From NCBI RefSeq assembly GCF_014897705.1, contig NZ_JABUXV010000014.1, forward strand, positions 1-64,000: a stretch of 64,000 bases of DNA, written 5' to 3'. Of this stretch, positions 47,151-56,575 are shown in pieces (positions within the stretch are counted from its first letter, which is position 1; every line of letters starts with the position of its first letter). The translations under genes and the position numbers were made by a program. The DNA is from Brachybacterium sp. FME24. Lineage in GTDB: Bacteria; Actinomycetota; Actinomycetes; Actinomycetales; Dermabacteraceae. The notes under the pieces were generated by a model. It saw only the letters and a program-made list of their open reading frames with translations. It did no database searches and was not told the DNA's origin.

Positions 47151-49221
47151 GTTTCACGAGGAACAGGTGATGCAGCAGTTCCGTTTGCCGTGAAACATCC
47201 CGGGTTCGTGTCAGCACCCCGTCACGTCGCCGGGTGACAGGACCACCCGAGCTCAGTATTCGGTCGTCCGGATCTGATGAGCAGCCTCTTCCTGTCGAGG
47301 GACCCGGCTTGAAACAGGCCAGTTTCCACCTGGTTCCACGTGAAGCGCTGCTGATCTTACTGTCCGGTCATCGTCATGAATCTTCTTTCCGACTGCTGAA
47401 TCCCGTGATCCGTACACCTTCTGAGGCCGGCCTGAGGGAGATCCCATCCGTTGCCTGCATGGTTTCCCGTGAAACGGCCCTGCCTGCTGTGCCCGGTAGT
47501 CCCTAGGCATGACGTGACGCGGGCACTTTGCTGCAGTGAACGTGTGAGTTTCACGTGGCACTGACGCTCTTGCACACGGCATTGCACGACGGTACGGAGC
47601 ATCGAAGCGCAGGAAGTTCGTGATCGGAATGCCCGATCGCAGATTCGGCACATGGTTTCCCGTGAAACGTGTGAACTGTCGGGATCGGTGGATTCGCGGG
47701 GTGACTGCTACTGCGGTCAGTGCCGCTGCGTAGTCAGTGGAAGCACCTGGGGCCAGCTCCCCGCGGCGACTACGTCGACTCGGGAAGGTCGATTGCTGCG
47801 TTCCACGTGAAACGACCTTCGCGAATACCGAGCGCGGCGCTCACAGATGCGTCCGGACGCTGGTGAGATGACGTACCGGACGAGCGATCGGACCCCACGA
47901 ACGGGCGACAGACCATCTCACAGGCGCGACGGTAGTCGACGGACTTGAGAATTGGGGCCGCCGCGCGTGGCGGGAGTTGTTCGTGGACCCACCTGAGTTT
48001 CACGGGAAACGCGTGCCTTTGATACTGGAGACTCAGGCCGTGCCCCGCACGGAGAGAAGGGAGTGGCGCACTTCGATGGACAGGATGCGACGTGTTGAGT
48101 CGCTGGTCGCGGTGTGCCGTGGTCGATCCGGTCCACGGGTAGAGGAAGCGGCCGGGAGACCTGACTCGATTCGCGTACAGCAGATGGGCCGGCTCGCCGG
48201 AAGAGTCTGCGTAGTACTTCAATCCTTGGAGCAGATGGTGCGAACGCTCGGAGCCCGAGAGACTTGGGAGACCGTGCTCCCTGAATGTTTCACGGGGAAC
48301 ATGCCTTCTAGTCGCAGTTGACGTCAGGTGACTTGCCGAGCGGCCCGACGTCGGCTGCCGTGGACGGCCGGTGAGAGGGACCGACACGACCGACGCTCTC
48401 TGCGTTGCCTCCGCCCCCTGCGCGATCTACGGCGATGACTCTTTGCGTTGGTGCCACGTGAAACTGCATGAGGCGTCATGGGCGTCGTTCCACGTGAAAC
48501 AGATTCCCGTATCGACGAACCGTCGTCGTTCCCCCTGCCACGGAGTAGGCAGAGTGAGGGCGAATCATCAGCTCATGCGTGTACGACCCGATACGACGCG
48601 ACGTCGACGCGGTACTCCACCGGGTTTCACGTGCAACGAGCTCGGTTCCGAACAACTGGTCGAGACACCGGTGAGGGGGTAGCTCAACACGGAAGAACCG
48701 CCAGCACAGAGGAGTTCTGCCGGTCCGATCGGTCAGGGGCTCCCGAGCTGCCTTCGCTCCCGCCCAAGCTCCCGCATAGAATCGAGAAGCAGTGTTTCAC
48801 GCGAAACAAGAGCATCCTGTGAGCTCCGGGCCGGGCCCGCTGCCTAGTCCGGTGCAGCCCTGATCTGGCACGTCCGGCCTGCCTGGATCCATCCCTGGTG
48901 TCGCCTGGGTCAGCTGTGATCTGCTCATCGAGGCATTCCGCTTGGACACCGAGACGGACGCAAGCGCAGGTTTCACGAGAAACCTCGCGGAGTGACCCGA
49001 GTTGCGAGACCAGGGGATGGTGAACAGAAGGTGCACAGCCGGTGGCCTGTTAGGTGTGGCGCTGCACCTCGGCTCGCCAAGCATGCTGAACGCAGAGTCA
49101 CTGAGCGAGGCTCGTTGCGGTCAGCATGGAGGCCGGCTGTTCCGACACGACAACAGACGACGGTCGAGCTGTGCACGCGAGCACGTCGTTGGCCCGCCTC
49201 AGCCTGAGGTCCACGTGGAAC
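47151..49221. repeat. parS: Array of 15 parS-like sites
   Basis: Copies of the ParB site GTTTCACGTGAAAC. Thirteen of 14 matches: 47462, 47655, 47800, 47997, 48487, 48624, 48794, 48970 (start positions). Twelve of 14: 47151, 47183, 47333, 47548, 48287, 48451. Eleven of 14: 49208. Gaps are 32-290 bp, mean about 147. None is an exact copy; mismatches fall at different places. None of comparable quality was noticed elsewhere in the window. The universal parS sequence is established knowledge; that these sites bind ParB is inferred. Confidence 0.88.
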
Positions 49222-49279
49222 GCACTCGACGCAACACGCTTCGAGCGCACGGACTGGCTATGCACAGTGTGCGTAACCG

Positions 49280-49512
49280 TGTGGAAAACTCCGAAAGCAC
49301 GGCGTGACGCGCATCACACCTTGTGTCACTCGTACAGTAACCCCCTCCGCGGGCAACGACCCCAGTATCGGACATCGATGCAGGTCAACCCGAGGGAGAT
49401 GGTCCACGGTGAGACTGTTCCGGCATTCAGTGGTCCACACTCGGTTGTGGATAACTGTGTGGATAGAGCCGTGCACCCTTGTGGGTAAGACTGTGGATAA
49501 CTCTGTGGACAC
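49280..49512. other. DnaA-box cluster at the end of the parS-like array
   Basis: Within 233 bp: TTTTCCACA (minus, 49280-49288), TGGTCCACA (plus, 49431-49439), exact TTATCCACA (minus, 49446-49454), CTATCCACA (minus, 49458-49466), TTACCCACA (minus, 49480-49488), exact TTATCCACA (minus, 49492-49500) and GTGTCCACA (minus, 49504-49512). Five of them lie in the same orientation within 67 bp, denser than in the dnaA-dnaN gap. Confidence 0.75.
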
Positions 49513-49649
49513 AGTGTCCCTGCACGTCAGCATGCGGGGACCTACACAACTTGACAGGCCATCCCGTCGACCCGTGGATCCGTCGTCGAGGGAGTCAGCC
49601 GCGTTCCGTCAGATGCTTTCGGAGAGCGCGAGGAGAGCCGCTGGAGTGA

Positions 49650-50048
49650 TCATCCGTCGGAGGGGCCGAACTCCGCCGCCACGACATGTTTGGGCAGTGC
49701 CCCGCTGCGTCGATGGGTGAGCGCCCACGGCCCCGGAAGGACGACCGCCTCTCCGGACACCGTGGCCCCTCTCAGATCCGGGACCCAGAGCCCGGAGGCC
49801 TCTCCCGGCACCTGGTCGGAGCGCCCTACGAAGCGCAGCCAGGTCGGGACGACCTCGACATCCAGCAGGTCGAGAAGGGCGTCGTCAGCATCCTGGAGGA
49901 GAACTGCGTGCACGGCCTCCCCCCAGCGCCTGCTCAGTTCCCGCAGGATGGTGGCGGCCGGTTTCGCCGGGCCAGCCCAATCAGCCGTCACCAGGACGAC
50001 CGCGACCGGCCCGAGGCTCCGTGCCCCGGGGCTCGCGGACGTGTTCAC
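49650..50048 (-). CDS. Thioredoxin-like protein lacking the CxxC cysteines
   Basis: A 132-residue protein directly after trxB. Residues 13-75 follow the thioredoxin fold (VAVVLVTADWAGPAKPAATIL...VEVVPTWLRFVGR), with the cis-Pro at 68, but the active site WCGPC reads WAGPA (Trp24-Ala28), so both redox cysteines are replaced by Ala. It cannot act as a classical thioredoxin. The GTG at 50048 has GAGGAGG upstream, so the gene appears intact. It may be a binding or scaffold protein; another trxA must serve TrxB. Confidence 0.75.
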   Translation of the reverse strand: MNTSASPGARSLGPVAVVLVTADWAGPAKPAATILRELSRRWGEAVHAVLLQDADDALLDLLDVEVVPTWLRFVGRSDQVPGEASGLWVPDLRGATVSGEAVVLPGPWALTHRRSGALPKHVVAAEFGPSDG

Positions 50049-50078
50049 CGGACGCCTCCTCGACGTGGAAGGCGTCGG

Positions 50079-51176
50079 TCAGTTCGCTGCCGGCTGCGCC
50101 GCGGCGGGCAGGTCGACCATCCCCGTTGCCTTGGCCTTCTCGTCGGCCAGCGCCGCCTGGTCGGTCAGCCAGCGCTCGGCATCCAGCGCCGCCTGGCAGC
50201 CGGTCCCCGCGGCGGTGATGGCCTGGCGATAGGTGTGGTCCACGACGTCCCCTGCGGCGAACACGCCGGGGACAGAGGTGTAGGTGGAACGTCCCTGGCA
50301 CACGATGTAGCCCTGCTCATCGAGCTCGAGCTTGCCCCGCACCAGATCGGTGCGCGGGAGATGCCCGATCGCTTCGAAGACGGCGGTGGTCGGCATCACG
50401 CGCTCCTGTCCGGTGACGGTGTCGCGCAGGGTCACGGACTCGACCTGGTCGCTCCCGTTGATGCTCACGACCTCGCTGTTCCACGCGAACTGCAGCTTCG
50501 GATCCGCCTCGGCCCGTCGAGCCATGATCTTCGAGGCGCGCAGCGCGTCGCGGCGGTGCACGAGCGTGACGGTCTTCCCGAAGCGGGTCAGGAACGTCGC
50601 CTCTTCGACGGCGCTGTCCCCGCCCCCGACCACCACGATGTCCTGGTCCTTGAAGAAGAATCCGTCGCACGTCGCGCACCAGCTGACGCCCTTGCCCGAG
50701 AGCTGCTTCTCCCCATCGATCCCGAGTTCCCGATAGGCGGACCCGGTCGAGAGGATGAGTGTCTTCGCGCGGTACACGGTGCCGTCATCCAGGACGACGG
50801 TCTTGATCTCGCCCTCGAGCTGGAGGTCCACGGCGTCGTCGTACACGATCTCGGCGCCGAATCGCTCGGCCTGCTCCTGCATCGTGGTCATCAGCTCGGG
50901 ACCCTGGATGCCCTGGGCGAAGCCCGGGAAGTTCTCCACGTCCGTGGTGGTCATCAGAGCGCCGCCGGCGTCGAGCGCCCCGGCGATCACGATCGGCTTC
51001 ATCTCTGCGCGCGCGGTATAGATCGCAGCGGTGTACCCGGCCGGTCCGGAACCGACGATGACGACCTCGTGGATCGTCTCGTCCTTCGTCGCCTCGGTGG
51101 CGACGGCCGGTGCGGTGCGAGCCGCCGGAGCAGCGGTGCCGCCGAGGATGTTGAGGGCCTGGATGGGCTGCGACAT
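50079..51176 (-). CDS. trxB: Thioredoxin reductase
   Basis: A 365-residue flavoenzyme that passes electrons from NADPH to thioredoxin. FAD motif GSGPAGYTAAIYTARA (about 42-57), redox CATC (Cys167, Cys170), NADPH motif GGGDSAVEEA and the C-terminal GVFAAGDVVDHTYRQAITAAGTGCQAALDAE are complete. It carries an N-terminal Ala/Thr-rich extension of about 33 residues compared with typical TrxB. A degenerate thioredoxin-like gene follows 30 bp downstream. Confidence 0.96.
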   Translation of the reverse strand: MSQPIQALNILGGTAAPAARTAPAVATEATKDETIHEVVIVGSGPAGYTAAIYTARAEMKPIVIAGALDAGGALMTTTDVENFPGFAQGIQGPELMTTMQEQAERFGAEIVYDDAVDLQLEGEIKTVVLDDGTVYRAKTLILSTGSAYRELGIDGEKQLSGKGVSWCATCDGFFFKDQDIVVVGGGDSAVEEATFLTRFGKTVTLVHRRDALRASKIMARRAEADPKLQFAWNSEVVSINGSDQVESVTLRDTVTGQERVMPTTAVFEAIGHLPRTDLVRGKLELDEQGYIVCQGRSTYTSVPGVFAAGDVVDHTYRQAITAAGTGCQAALDAERWLTDQAALADEKAKATGMVDLPAAAQPAAN

Positions 51177-51334
51177 GTCAGTGATGTCCTTCCGTGGATA
51201 TCGTCAGGGGGTGGTAGGCAGTCAGCGGGAGGACTGCGATCAAGTATGGAGTACGCCGGAAGGCGCAGGCTGGGCGTGCAAGGGTGAGATCCGTCGAGGA
51301 GTGACGCAGGAGGCCCCACGGGCGTGAGGCCCAC

Positions 51335-51979
51335 TCAGATGGAGCCGATCATCACCTCGCCGGACCACAGCCTGTCCCGGGCCGGGTCCGAGCTGTTCGC
51401 GCTGCCGGTCCCGCATTCGGGCGGGACCACCGTGGCCGAGACCGTGCCGCCGTTCGCGCGCAGCGTCTCGCGATCCATCGGACCGTGCACGAGCAGCCAG
51501 CCGGGCGTTTCGTCTGCGCTCCATGCAACCTCCTCCATGATCAGGATCGAATTGTCGATCCCCTGTTCCCGCAGGCACGCGTTGGCGTCGAAGCTCGTCG
51601 GCGGCTGGATCATCCCGGAGTCCACGAGCCGTTGCACCTCGGTGCCCAAGGTGGCTTCTGTGACAACGGGGAGACCGGAGGAATTCTTCCCGGCGCCCGT
51701 CGCGGAGTCGACGGACGCGGACACGGTACGGGCGCGGCTCGCGGTCGACTGCTCCAGAGCCACGGAGAGCAGCAGTCCCAGCACGGCGGCCAGGGCGAAG
51801 GTGAACAGCACCAGGGGAACCGGGATGCCCAGCACCGAGGCCACCCGGGAAGGCCCCTCACTGCGCCGACGAGACGTCCTGGCAGCGCCTGGTCGCCCAC
51901 GAAGACGCGCTCGGAGTCGCTGGGGGGCTCCGCCGAGGCGGCGGAGCGCCAGCGAACGGCGAGGCACCTTGGGCGTCAT
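51335..51979 (-). CDS. Membrane protein of unknown function
   Basis: A 214-residue protein. An Arg-rich cytoplasmic N-terminus (1-45) and one membrane helix (about 52-74, PVPLVLFTFALAAVLGLLLSVAL) precede an extracytoplasmic domain with two cysteines (ANACLREQG and VPPECGTG) that may form a disulfide. No family is recognised. The ATG overlaps the stop of the pseudokinase gene (ATGA), so it belongs to the murJ operon and likely works in the same envelope pathway. Confidence 0.75.
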   Translation of the reverse strand: MTPKVPRRSLALRRLGGAPQRLRARLRGRPGAARTSRRRSEGPSRVASVLGIPVPLVLFTFALAAVLGLLLSVALEQSTASRARTVSASVDSATGAGKNSSGLPVVTEATLGTEVQRLVDSGMIQPPTSFDANACLREQGIDNSILIMEEVAWSADETPGWLLVHGPMDRETLRANGGTVSATVVPPECGTGSANSSDPARDRLWSGEVMIGSI

Positions 51980-54780
51980 TCGAGGGTGATCTCCGCGATC
52001 CGGGCCCGGAACCGGCCGGACTCATTGCTGTCCGGGGGCAGCTCAGGGATGAACAGCGCGACCTTGTCGGCATCGAGAGGCTCGTCAGGCTCCAGACGCA
52101 CTTCGCCGTCACCGGCGAACTGCCCGGTCGCGAGCACGTCGCCGGGGGAACCGTCGTCGTTCACGGCACGCAGCTCGAGAGTGCCGCCGTTGTTGCGGGC
52201 CGTGGTGACCGTGACGGCCGTGACCTTCGAGGGCTCCGCGAAGTTCACGCGGATGCCGACACCGTCCTGCAGTCCGCCGTAGTCAGGGCTCGCATAGTGC
52301 CGCGTGGACCAGAAGGTCCCGGGATCACCATCGGTCAGACGATCCTGCTGATCGGTGTGGTCCGGTTCCTCGCCGCCCTGGGAGAACAGTTCGACGCCGG
52401 TCATCTCGGGCACCGGCAGCTCAGGCTCCTCCGTGGGTTCGGCAGTGGGCTCCACCGGGGCCTCCCCGGTATCGGCCTCGGTCGGCGACGGTTCCGCGGT
52501 GGCGGTATCGAGCGGATCAGCCATCCGGTCGCGCAGTCCGGAGGTCGCAGTCGTCACCGCGAACACGGCGGCGATGATCGTCAGCAGCACGGCCCCGGCG
52601 ATGATCCACTGCGACTGACGGGACCGCTCCTCGGGCTGCCGGGGACCCATGGCGTACGTGCCCGGGTCGTCGGAATCCACGGCGACGCTGACCACGTCGC
52701 GCAGCAGCGAGCTGCGCGAGGAGGCGCTGGTGGTCTCCTCCGGCTGATCGCCGTAGGCGGGACGCGCCCGACCACGCACCACGATCGGACCGTCGGTCGC
52801 GATCGGAGCCACGGACTCGGTGCGGCCCGGGACGGCCACTGGGATCGGGGACGACGCAGTGGCCTCGCCCTCGGGTGGAGAGTCGGGGGTGGGAGCGGAC
52901 GCCTGCGTATCGTCCGGTGCCTGCTGCGGAGTCTGCGTGCCCGGGAACTGCGCGGTGGCCGACGAGCTCTGCTGCGGTTGCTGCGGCGAGGCCCCGTGCC
53001 CTCCCGGGGCCTGGGTCGGCGCGAGCGGCCAGTGGGAGCCCGAGGTGCGTGCGGGCACCTCGGAACCTGTTGCTGGGACCGCAGGTGAGCGATCCTCGGT
53101 CCGTGCGGCACCCGTGGCTGCGGCCCCGGCGACCACGCCGCCGGCGAGGGCCCCCGCCCCGGCAACCGGGAGGACCGCGGTGCGCTCGGCGTCCTGAGCG
53201 GGCTCCTGGGCAGGAGCCCGCACCTCGACGGGCTCGTGGTGCGCGTCGACCGGGGCCTGCTCCGCGGTGTCCGGGCGGGGCGGTGGATCGATGTCGAGAC
53301 GGCCGGGAAACGGGCTGGTCGCGCGCTTCTCGTCCAGGTGGAGCTCGTCCACGATCGCGCGGGCTTCGGAGGACTGCCGCGCGGATTCCTCCGAGGCGGC
53401 CGCAGCGGTCGCCTCAGCAGCAGCCTGTTCCTGGGTGGTCCCCGGGTCCGCCGTCGCAGATGCTCCCTCGGGTCCGCCGCTCGGACGGGCGTCGTGGTCC
53501 TCCTGCGGGGCCGACGTCGTCTGGGCACTGACAGCGCCGACGACGCCGACGGCACCTGCGGCACCCGCGGCACCGGTGGCCGACGGGCCCTCGGGAAGGG
53601 AGGGAGCTGGACGCGCGATCGTGTCGTCCTCCGCGCTGTGGTCCTGGCCCGAGTGATGCGCGGCATGCTGGTTCGCGGGCCGGGCGATCGTGTCCTCATC
53701 GGGGTGATCCCAGGACCCGGCGTCGACGGTCTGCTCCGGGCGCGCTGGAGGGTCGACGTTCTCCGAGGAAGCAGGGGCTGCCGGATCTGCGTCCGGACTG
53801 CTGACCGCCTCCATCATGGCCGTGCTCTCGAGCCCGTCCGAATTGGTGTCGGCGTTCGGGGGCCCTGAGCTCGGCGTGGGCTCGGCAGAGGCGGGAGATC
53901 CTGCACCTGCACCTGCAGCACCGACGACGGGCGCGGGCTCCCCGGCGGAGTGGGCGGCGCGGCGGTGGCTCGCCTGGGGGTACGCCTCGAGGGTGACCGG
54001 GATCGACTGCCAGGGCTCGAGCGCGGCGATCAGCTCACGGGTGGTCTCGGGGATGTCGTCGGCCGACTCGTTCAGGACCAGGTCGCACAGCAGATCCAGA
54101 TCTTCCGGGATCTCCGTGTCGGCGATCGTCGAGGGCCGTGGGACGGTGCCCGAGGCATCATGCTGCGGGCTCTGCCCGGTGAGCGTGCGGTAGAGCAGGG
54201 CGACCAGAGCTGCCGTGTCCTGGAAGGAGGCGACCTCGCGCGAGCGGTCCAACCCCACGTGCGCGGCCGCTTCGACCCCGACGCCGAGCACGACGACCTG
54301 CCCGGAACGGGTGTCGACGAAGAGGCGGTTGGAGTCGATGAGCTGATGGCGCACGCCACGTCGACGAGCCACTTCGAGCCCGGTCGCGGCCTCGCCGATG
54401 ATCGAACGAGCCGTCTCGGGGTGCAGTGGCGCCTTGCTCAACAGGGCTGCAAGGGGCGGTGCGGGCGGCAGCGGGTACTCCACCACCGTGGTCGGTCCTG
54501 GGCTCGGGGAGTCACCGGCCTCGGCGTCCCGCGGATCGTCGAGCACGACGATATCGCGCACGGGCAGCAGATGCGGGTCCTCGACCAGATAGGCGCGACG
54601 GACGGCGTCGGCGGCTTCGAGAGCGGCCTCACCTCGCACGATGAAGAGCGTGACGCTCTCACCGGTGGCCACCGTGCGGGCACGGTGCCAGACTGCGCCG
54701 TCGGCGACGCCTGCCAGGGGAATCTTCCCCTCCAGGGTCCACCGGGAACGCAGTACGTCCTGTAGTGGGATCGTGTTCAC
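51976..54780 (-). CDS. MurJ-associated pseudokinase with C-terminal discoidin-like domain
   Basis: A 934-residue protein. Residues 1-260 form a kinase-like domain without the catalytic HRD and DFG residues (RHQLIDSNRLFVDTRSGQVVVLGVG). A long Pro/Ala/Glu-rich region (270-715) and a membrane helix near 735-755 lead to an outside galactose-binding-like domain (800-934). In M. tuberculosis the same modules are fused to MurJ (MviN), where the pseudokinase binds FhaA. Here they are a separate gene 55 bp downstream of murJ. The GTG at 54780 is supported by GGAGAAGG. Confidence 0.82.
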   Translation of the reverse strand: MNTIPLQDVLRSRWTLEGKIPLAGVADGAVWHRARTVATGESVTLFIVRGEAALEAADAVRRAYLVEDPHLLPVRDIVVLDDPRDAEAGDSPSPGPTTVVEYPLPPAPPLAALLSKAPLHPETARSIIGEAATGLEVARRRGVRHQLIDSNRLFVDTRSGQVVVLGVGVEAAAHVGLDRSREVASFQDTAALVALLYRTLTGQSPQHDASGTVPRPSTIADTEIPEDLDLLCDLVLNESADDIPETTRELIAALEPWQSIPVTLEAYPQASHRRAAHSAGEPAPVVGAAGAGAGSPASAEPTPSSGPPNADTNSDGLESTAMMEAVSSPDADPAAPASSENVDPPARPEQTVDAGSWDHPDEDTIARPANQHAAHHSGQDHSAEDDTIARPAPSLPEGPSATGAAGAAGAVGVVGAVSAQTTSAPQEDHDARPSGGPEGASATADPGTTQEQAAAEATAAAASEESARQSSEARAIVDELHLDEKRATSPFPGRLDIDPPPRPDTAEQAPVDAHHEPVEVRAPAQEPAQDAERTAVLPVAGAGALAGGVVAGAAATGAARTEDRSPAVPATGSEVPARTSGSHWPLAPTQAPGGHGASPQQPQQSSSATAQFPGTQTPQQAPDDTQASAPTPDSPPEGEATASSPIPVAVPGRTESVAPIATDGPIVVRGRARPAYGDQPEETTSASSRSSLLRDVVSVAVDSDDPGTYAMGPRQPEERSRQSQWIIAGAVLLTIIAAVFAVTTATSGLRDRMADPLDTATAEPSPTEADTGEAPVEPTAEPTEEPELPVPEMTGVELFSQGGEEPDHTDQQDRLTDGDPGTFWSTRHYASPDYGGLQDGVGIRVNFAEPSKVTAVTVTTARNNGGTLELRAVNDDGSPGDVLATGQFAGDGEVRLEPDEPLDADKVALFIPELPPDSNESGRFRARIAEITLE

Positions 54781-54835
54781 GGACCGTCCTTCTCCTCGTC
54801 CTGCGGGCGTGCGCCCGTCACGAGCGCCTTCCATG

Positions 54836-56575
54836 CTACGAGGTCACCGGCCGACCACGACGGGTCAGCCTAGTCACGACTCGCTGGGCGTATCCGATCA
54901 GTGTGCGCACCTCGGGGACCTTGAGCAGCCAGCCGACGATCGCGAACACCGCTGCCATGACCACCCCGATGATGCCTCCCAGCGCCACCGCCGCGGGGCG
55001 ATTCGACCAGATCAGGTCTCCGGCCAGGGCGACCAGACCCGTGCCGACCGCCCAGCTCACGACCGTCGCCGCGAGCAGCTTGCCCATCGCGACCGCTCCC
55101 ACGGCGATGCTCGGTGGAGTGGTGCCCAGCCTCGCCGCGTGGCGGCGCAGCTGCCACATGCCGACCGTCCAGGCCACCAGATTGCCGAGGCTCGTGGACC
55201 CGGCCGCGGCCATCGTCGCCCACCTCGGATCCACCGCGAGCAGGATGACCGGCACCGCGGCGAGGCTGATCACGGCGATCGGGATCTGGGAGATGAACGG
55301 GGTGCGGGCGTCCTCGTAGGCGTAGAAGACGCGCTTGATCAGGTACAGCGAGGCGAACGGCACCAGGCCCAGCATGTAGGCGGCCAGCACGGTGCCGTTG
55401 GCGCGGGCGCCGATCTCTCCGGTGCCGCCGCCGATGACCCACATGATCGGTCCCGCCAGGGCGATGAACACCGCAGTGCTCAGCATCATCGGCACGGCCA
55501 GCATGCGATTGGTCTCCGCGTAGCGGGCCAGGGCTCCGGCGTGGTCGCCGTCGACCGCCCGGCGCGAGAGCGCGGGGAAGACGGCCGTGACCACGGCGAC
55601 GGCGATGATCCCCTGCGGGATCATGAAGACCATGTAGGCCCAGTCCATGGTGAGCAGCGCCGGGTACTGGGCCGCGAGCTCGGGTTGGTCGCGCAGCTGT
55701 TCGGTCATCCGCACTGCGCCGCCGGTGGCCCAGCGCGACGCCCAGATGCCGATCTGGCCCAGACCCAGCATTCCCAGGGTCCACAGGCCGATCTTGCTGA
55801 GCTTGCCCAGTCCCAGGCCGCGGAAGCCCCACCGCGGACGCAGCCGCAAATCGAGCTTCTTCACGTACCAGAACAGGAAGAGCACCTGTGCGGCCGAGCC
55901 GCCGACGTTGATCGCGGCCATCGCGATGATCATCGGCAGCGTCCAGTTCGCGGGTGTGCCGACGCCTCCCCAGAGGCCGAGGAACAGGCCGGCGCCGATG
56001 ATGCCGACGAGGTTGTTGAGCACCGGCGCCCACTGGTACGGGCCGAAGGAGTCGTGCGCGTTCAGCAGTTGGCCGCACATGACATAGAGCGCCGAGAAGA
56101 AGACCTGCGGCATCATCCAGTAGCCCAGCTGCACCGCGAGCGCGTACGTCTCCGGGGGCAGCAGACCGCTGGTGAGCGTGAGCAGCACCGGCACTGCGAT
56201 CATGCAGATGACCGTGATGGCCAGGGCCACCGTCGCGACCAGCGTCATGAGTCGGGAGATGTAGTCGCTGCCACGGTCCGGGCGTTTCACGGCCCGCACG
56301 ATCGCGGGCACCAGGATGGCGTTCAGGGTGCCGCCGCCCACGAGCAGCCAGATCGTGTTGGGCAGGGTGTTCGCGGCGCTGAACGCGCTGGCCGCGGAGG
56401 ACATCGAGCCGGCCAGGATGAACCCGAACATGAAGTTGCGGACGAAGCCGAGCAGGCGGGAGATCGTCGATCCCGCGGCCATCAGCACGCTGGCGCGCAT
56501 CAACGTCGAGCGGCTCGAGGGGACGCCCTGGCGGCGATGGCGCGGGACGTGCTGGACCCGGAGGGTGGAGGTCAT
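54836..56575 (-). CDS. murJ: Lipid II flippase MurJ
   Basis: A 579-residue MOP-superfamily membrane protein with about 14 helices. The N-terminal helix pair ASVLMAAGSTISRLLGFVRNFMF and the later ALSRRAVDGDHAGALARYAETNRML region match MurJ/MviN. It moves the peptidoglycan precursor across the membrane. The start overlaps the upstream DUF6049 stop (ATGA). It ends near residue 579 without the pseudokinase part, which is encoded by the next gene. Confidence 0.95.
   Translation of the reverse strand: MTSTLRVQHVPRHRRQGVPSSRSTLMRASVLMAAGSTISRLLGFVRNFMFGFILAGSMSSAASAFSAANTLPNTIWLLVGGGTLNAILVPAIVRAVKRPDRGSDYISRLMTLVATVALAITVICMIAVPVLLTLTSGLLPPETYALAVQLGYWMMPQVFFSALYVMCGQLLNAHDSFGPYQWAPVLNNLVGIIGAGLFLGLWGGVGTPANWTLPMIIAMAAINVGGSAAQVLFLFWYVKKLDLRLRPRWGFRGLGLGKLSKIGLWTLGMLGLGQIGIWASRWATGGAVRMTEQLRDQPELAAQYPALLTMDWAYMVFMIPQGIIAVAVVTAVFPALSRRAVDGDHAGALARYAETNRMLAVPMMLSTAVFIALAGPIMWVIGGGTGEIGARANGTVLAAYMLGLVPFASLYLIKRVFYAYEDARTPFISQIPIAVISLAAVPVILLAVDPRWATMAAAGSTSLGNLVAWTVGMWQLRRHAARLGTTPPSIAVGAVAMGKLLAATVVSWAVGTGLVALAGDLIWSNRPAAVALGGIIGVVMAAVFAIVGWLLKVPEVRTLIGYAQRVVTRLTRRGRPVTS

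Larger units (their letters stand above)
46490..49649. other. 3.2-kb gene-free region between parB and the thioredoxin-like gene
   Basis: No open frame here has a ribosome site plus a plausible protein, and the base composition is visibly less G+C-rich than the flanking genes. It contains, in order, the parB terminator, a CRP-type palindrome, a CCCCAG-GTCA-CTGGGG hairpin (46965-46980), scattered DnaA-like boxes (TTATCCACC at 46991-46999), the 15-site parS-like array and a terminal DnaA-box cluster. It reads as a dedicated cis-acting locus. Confidence 0.85.

Noticed and set aside
47234-49720. Several 70-200 codon open frames in the gene-free region
   Set aside because: They overlap each other on both strands, lack ribosome sites and recognisable protein patterns, and run through parS-like sites.
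50475-50490. parS-like GTTCCACGCGAACT inside trxB
   Set aside because: Only 10 of 14 positions match and it is explained by coding sequence.
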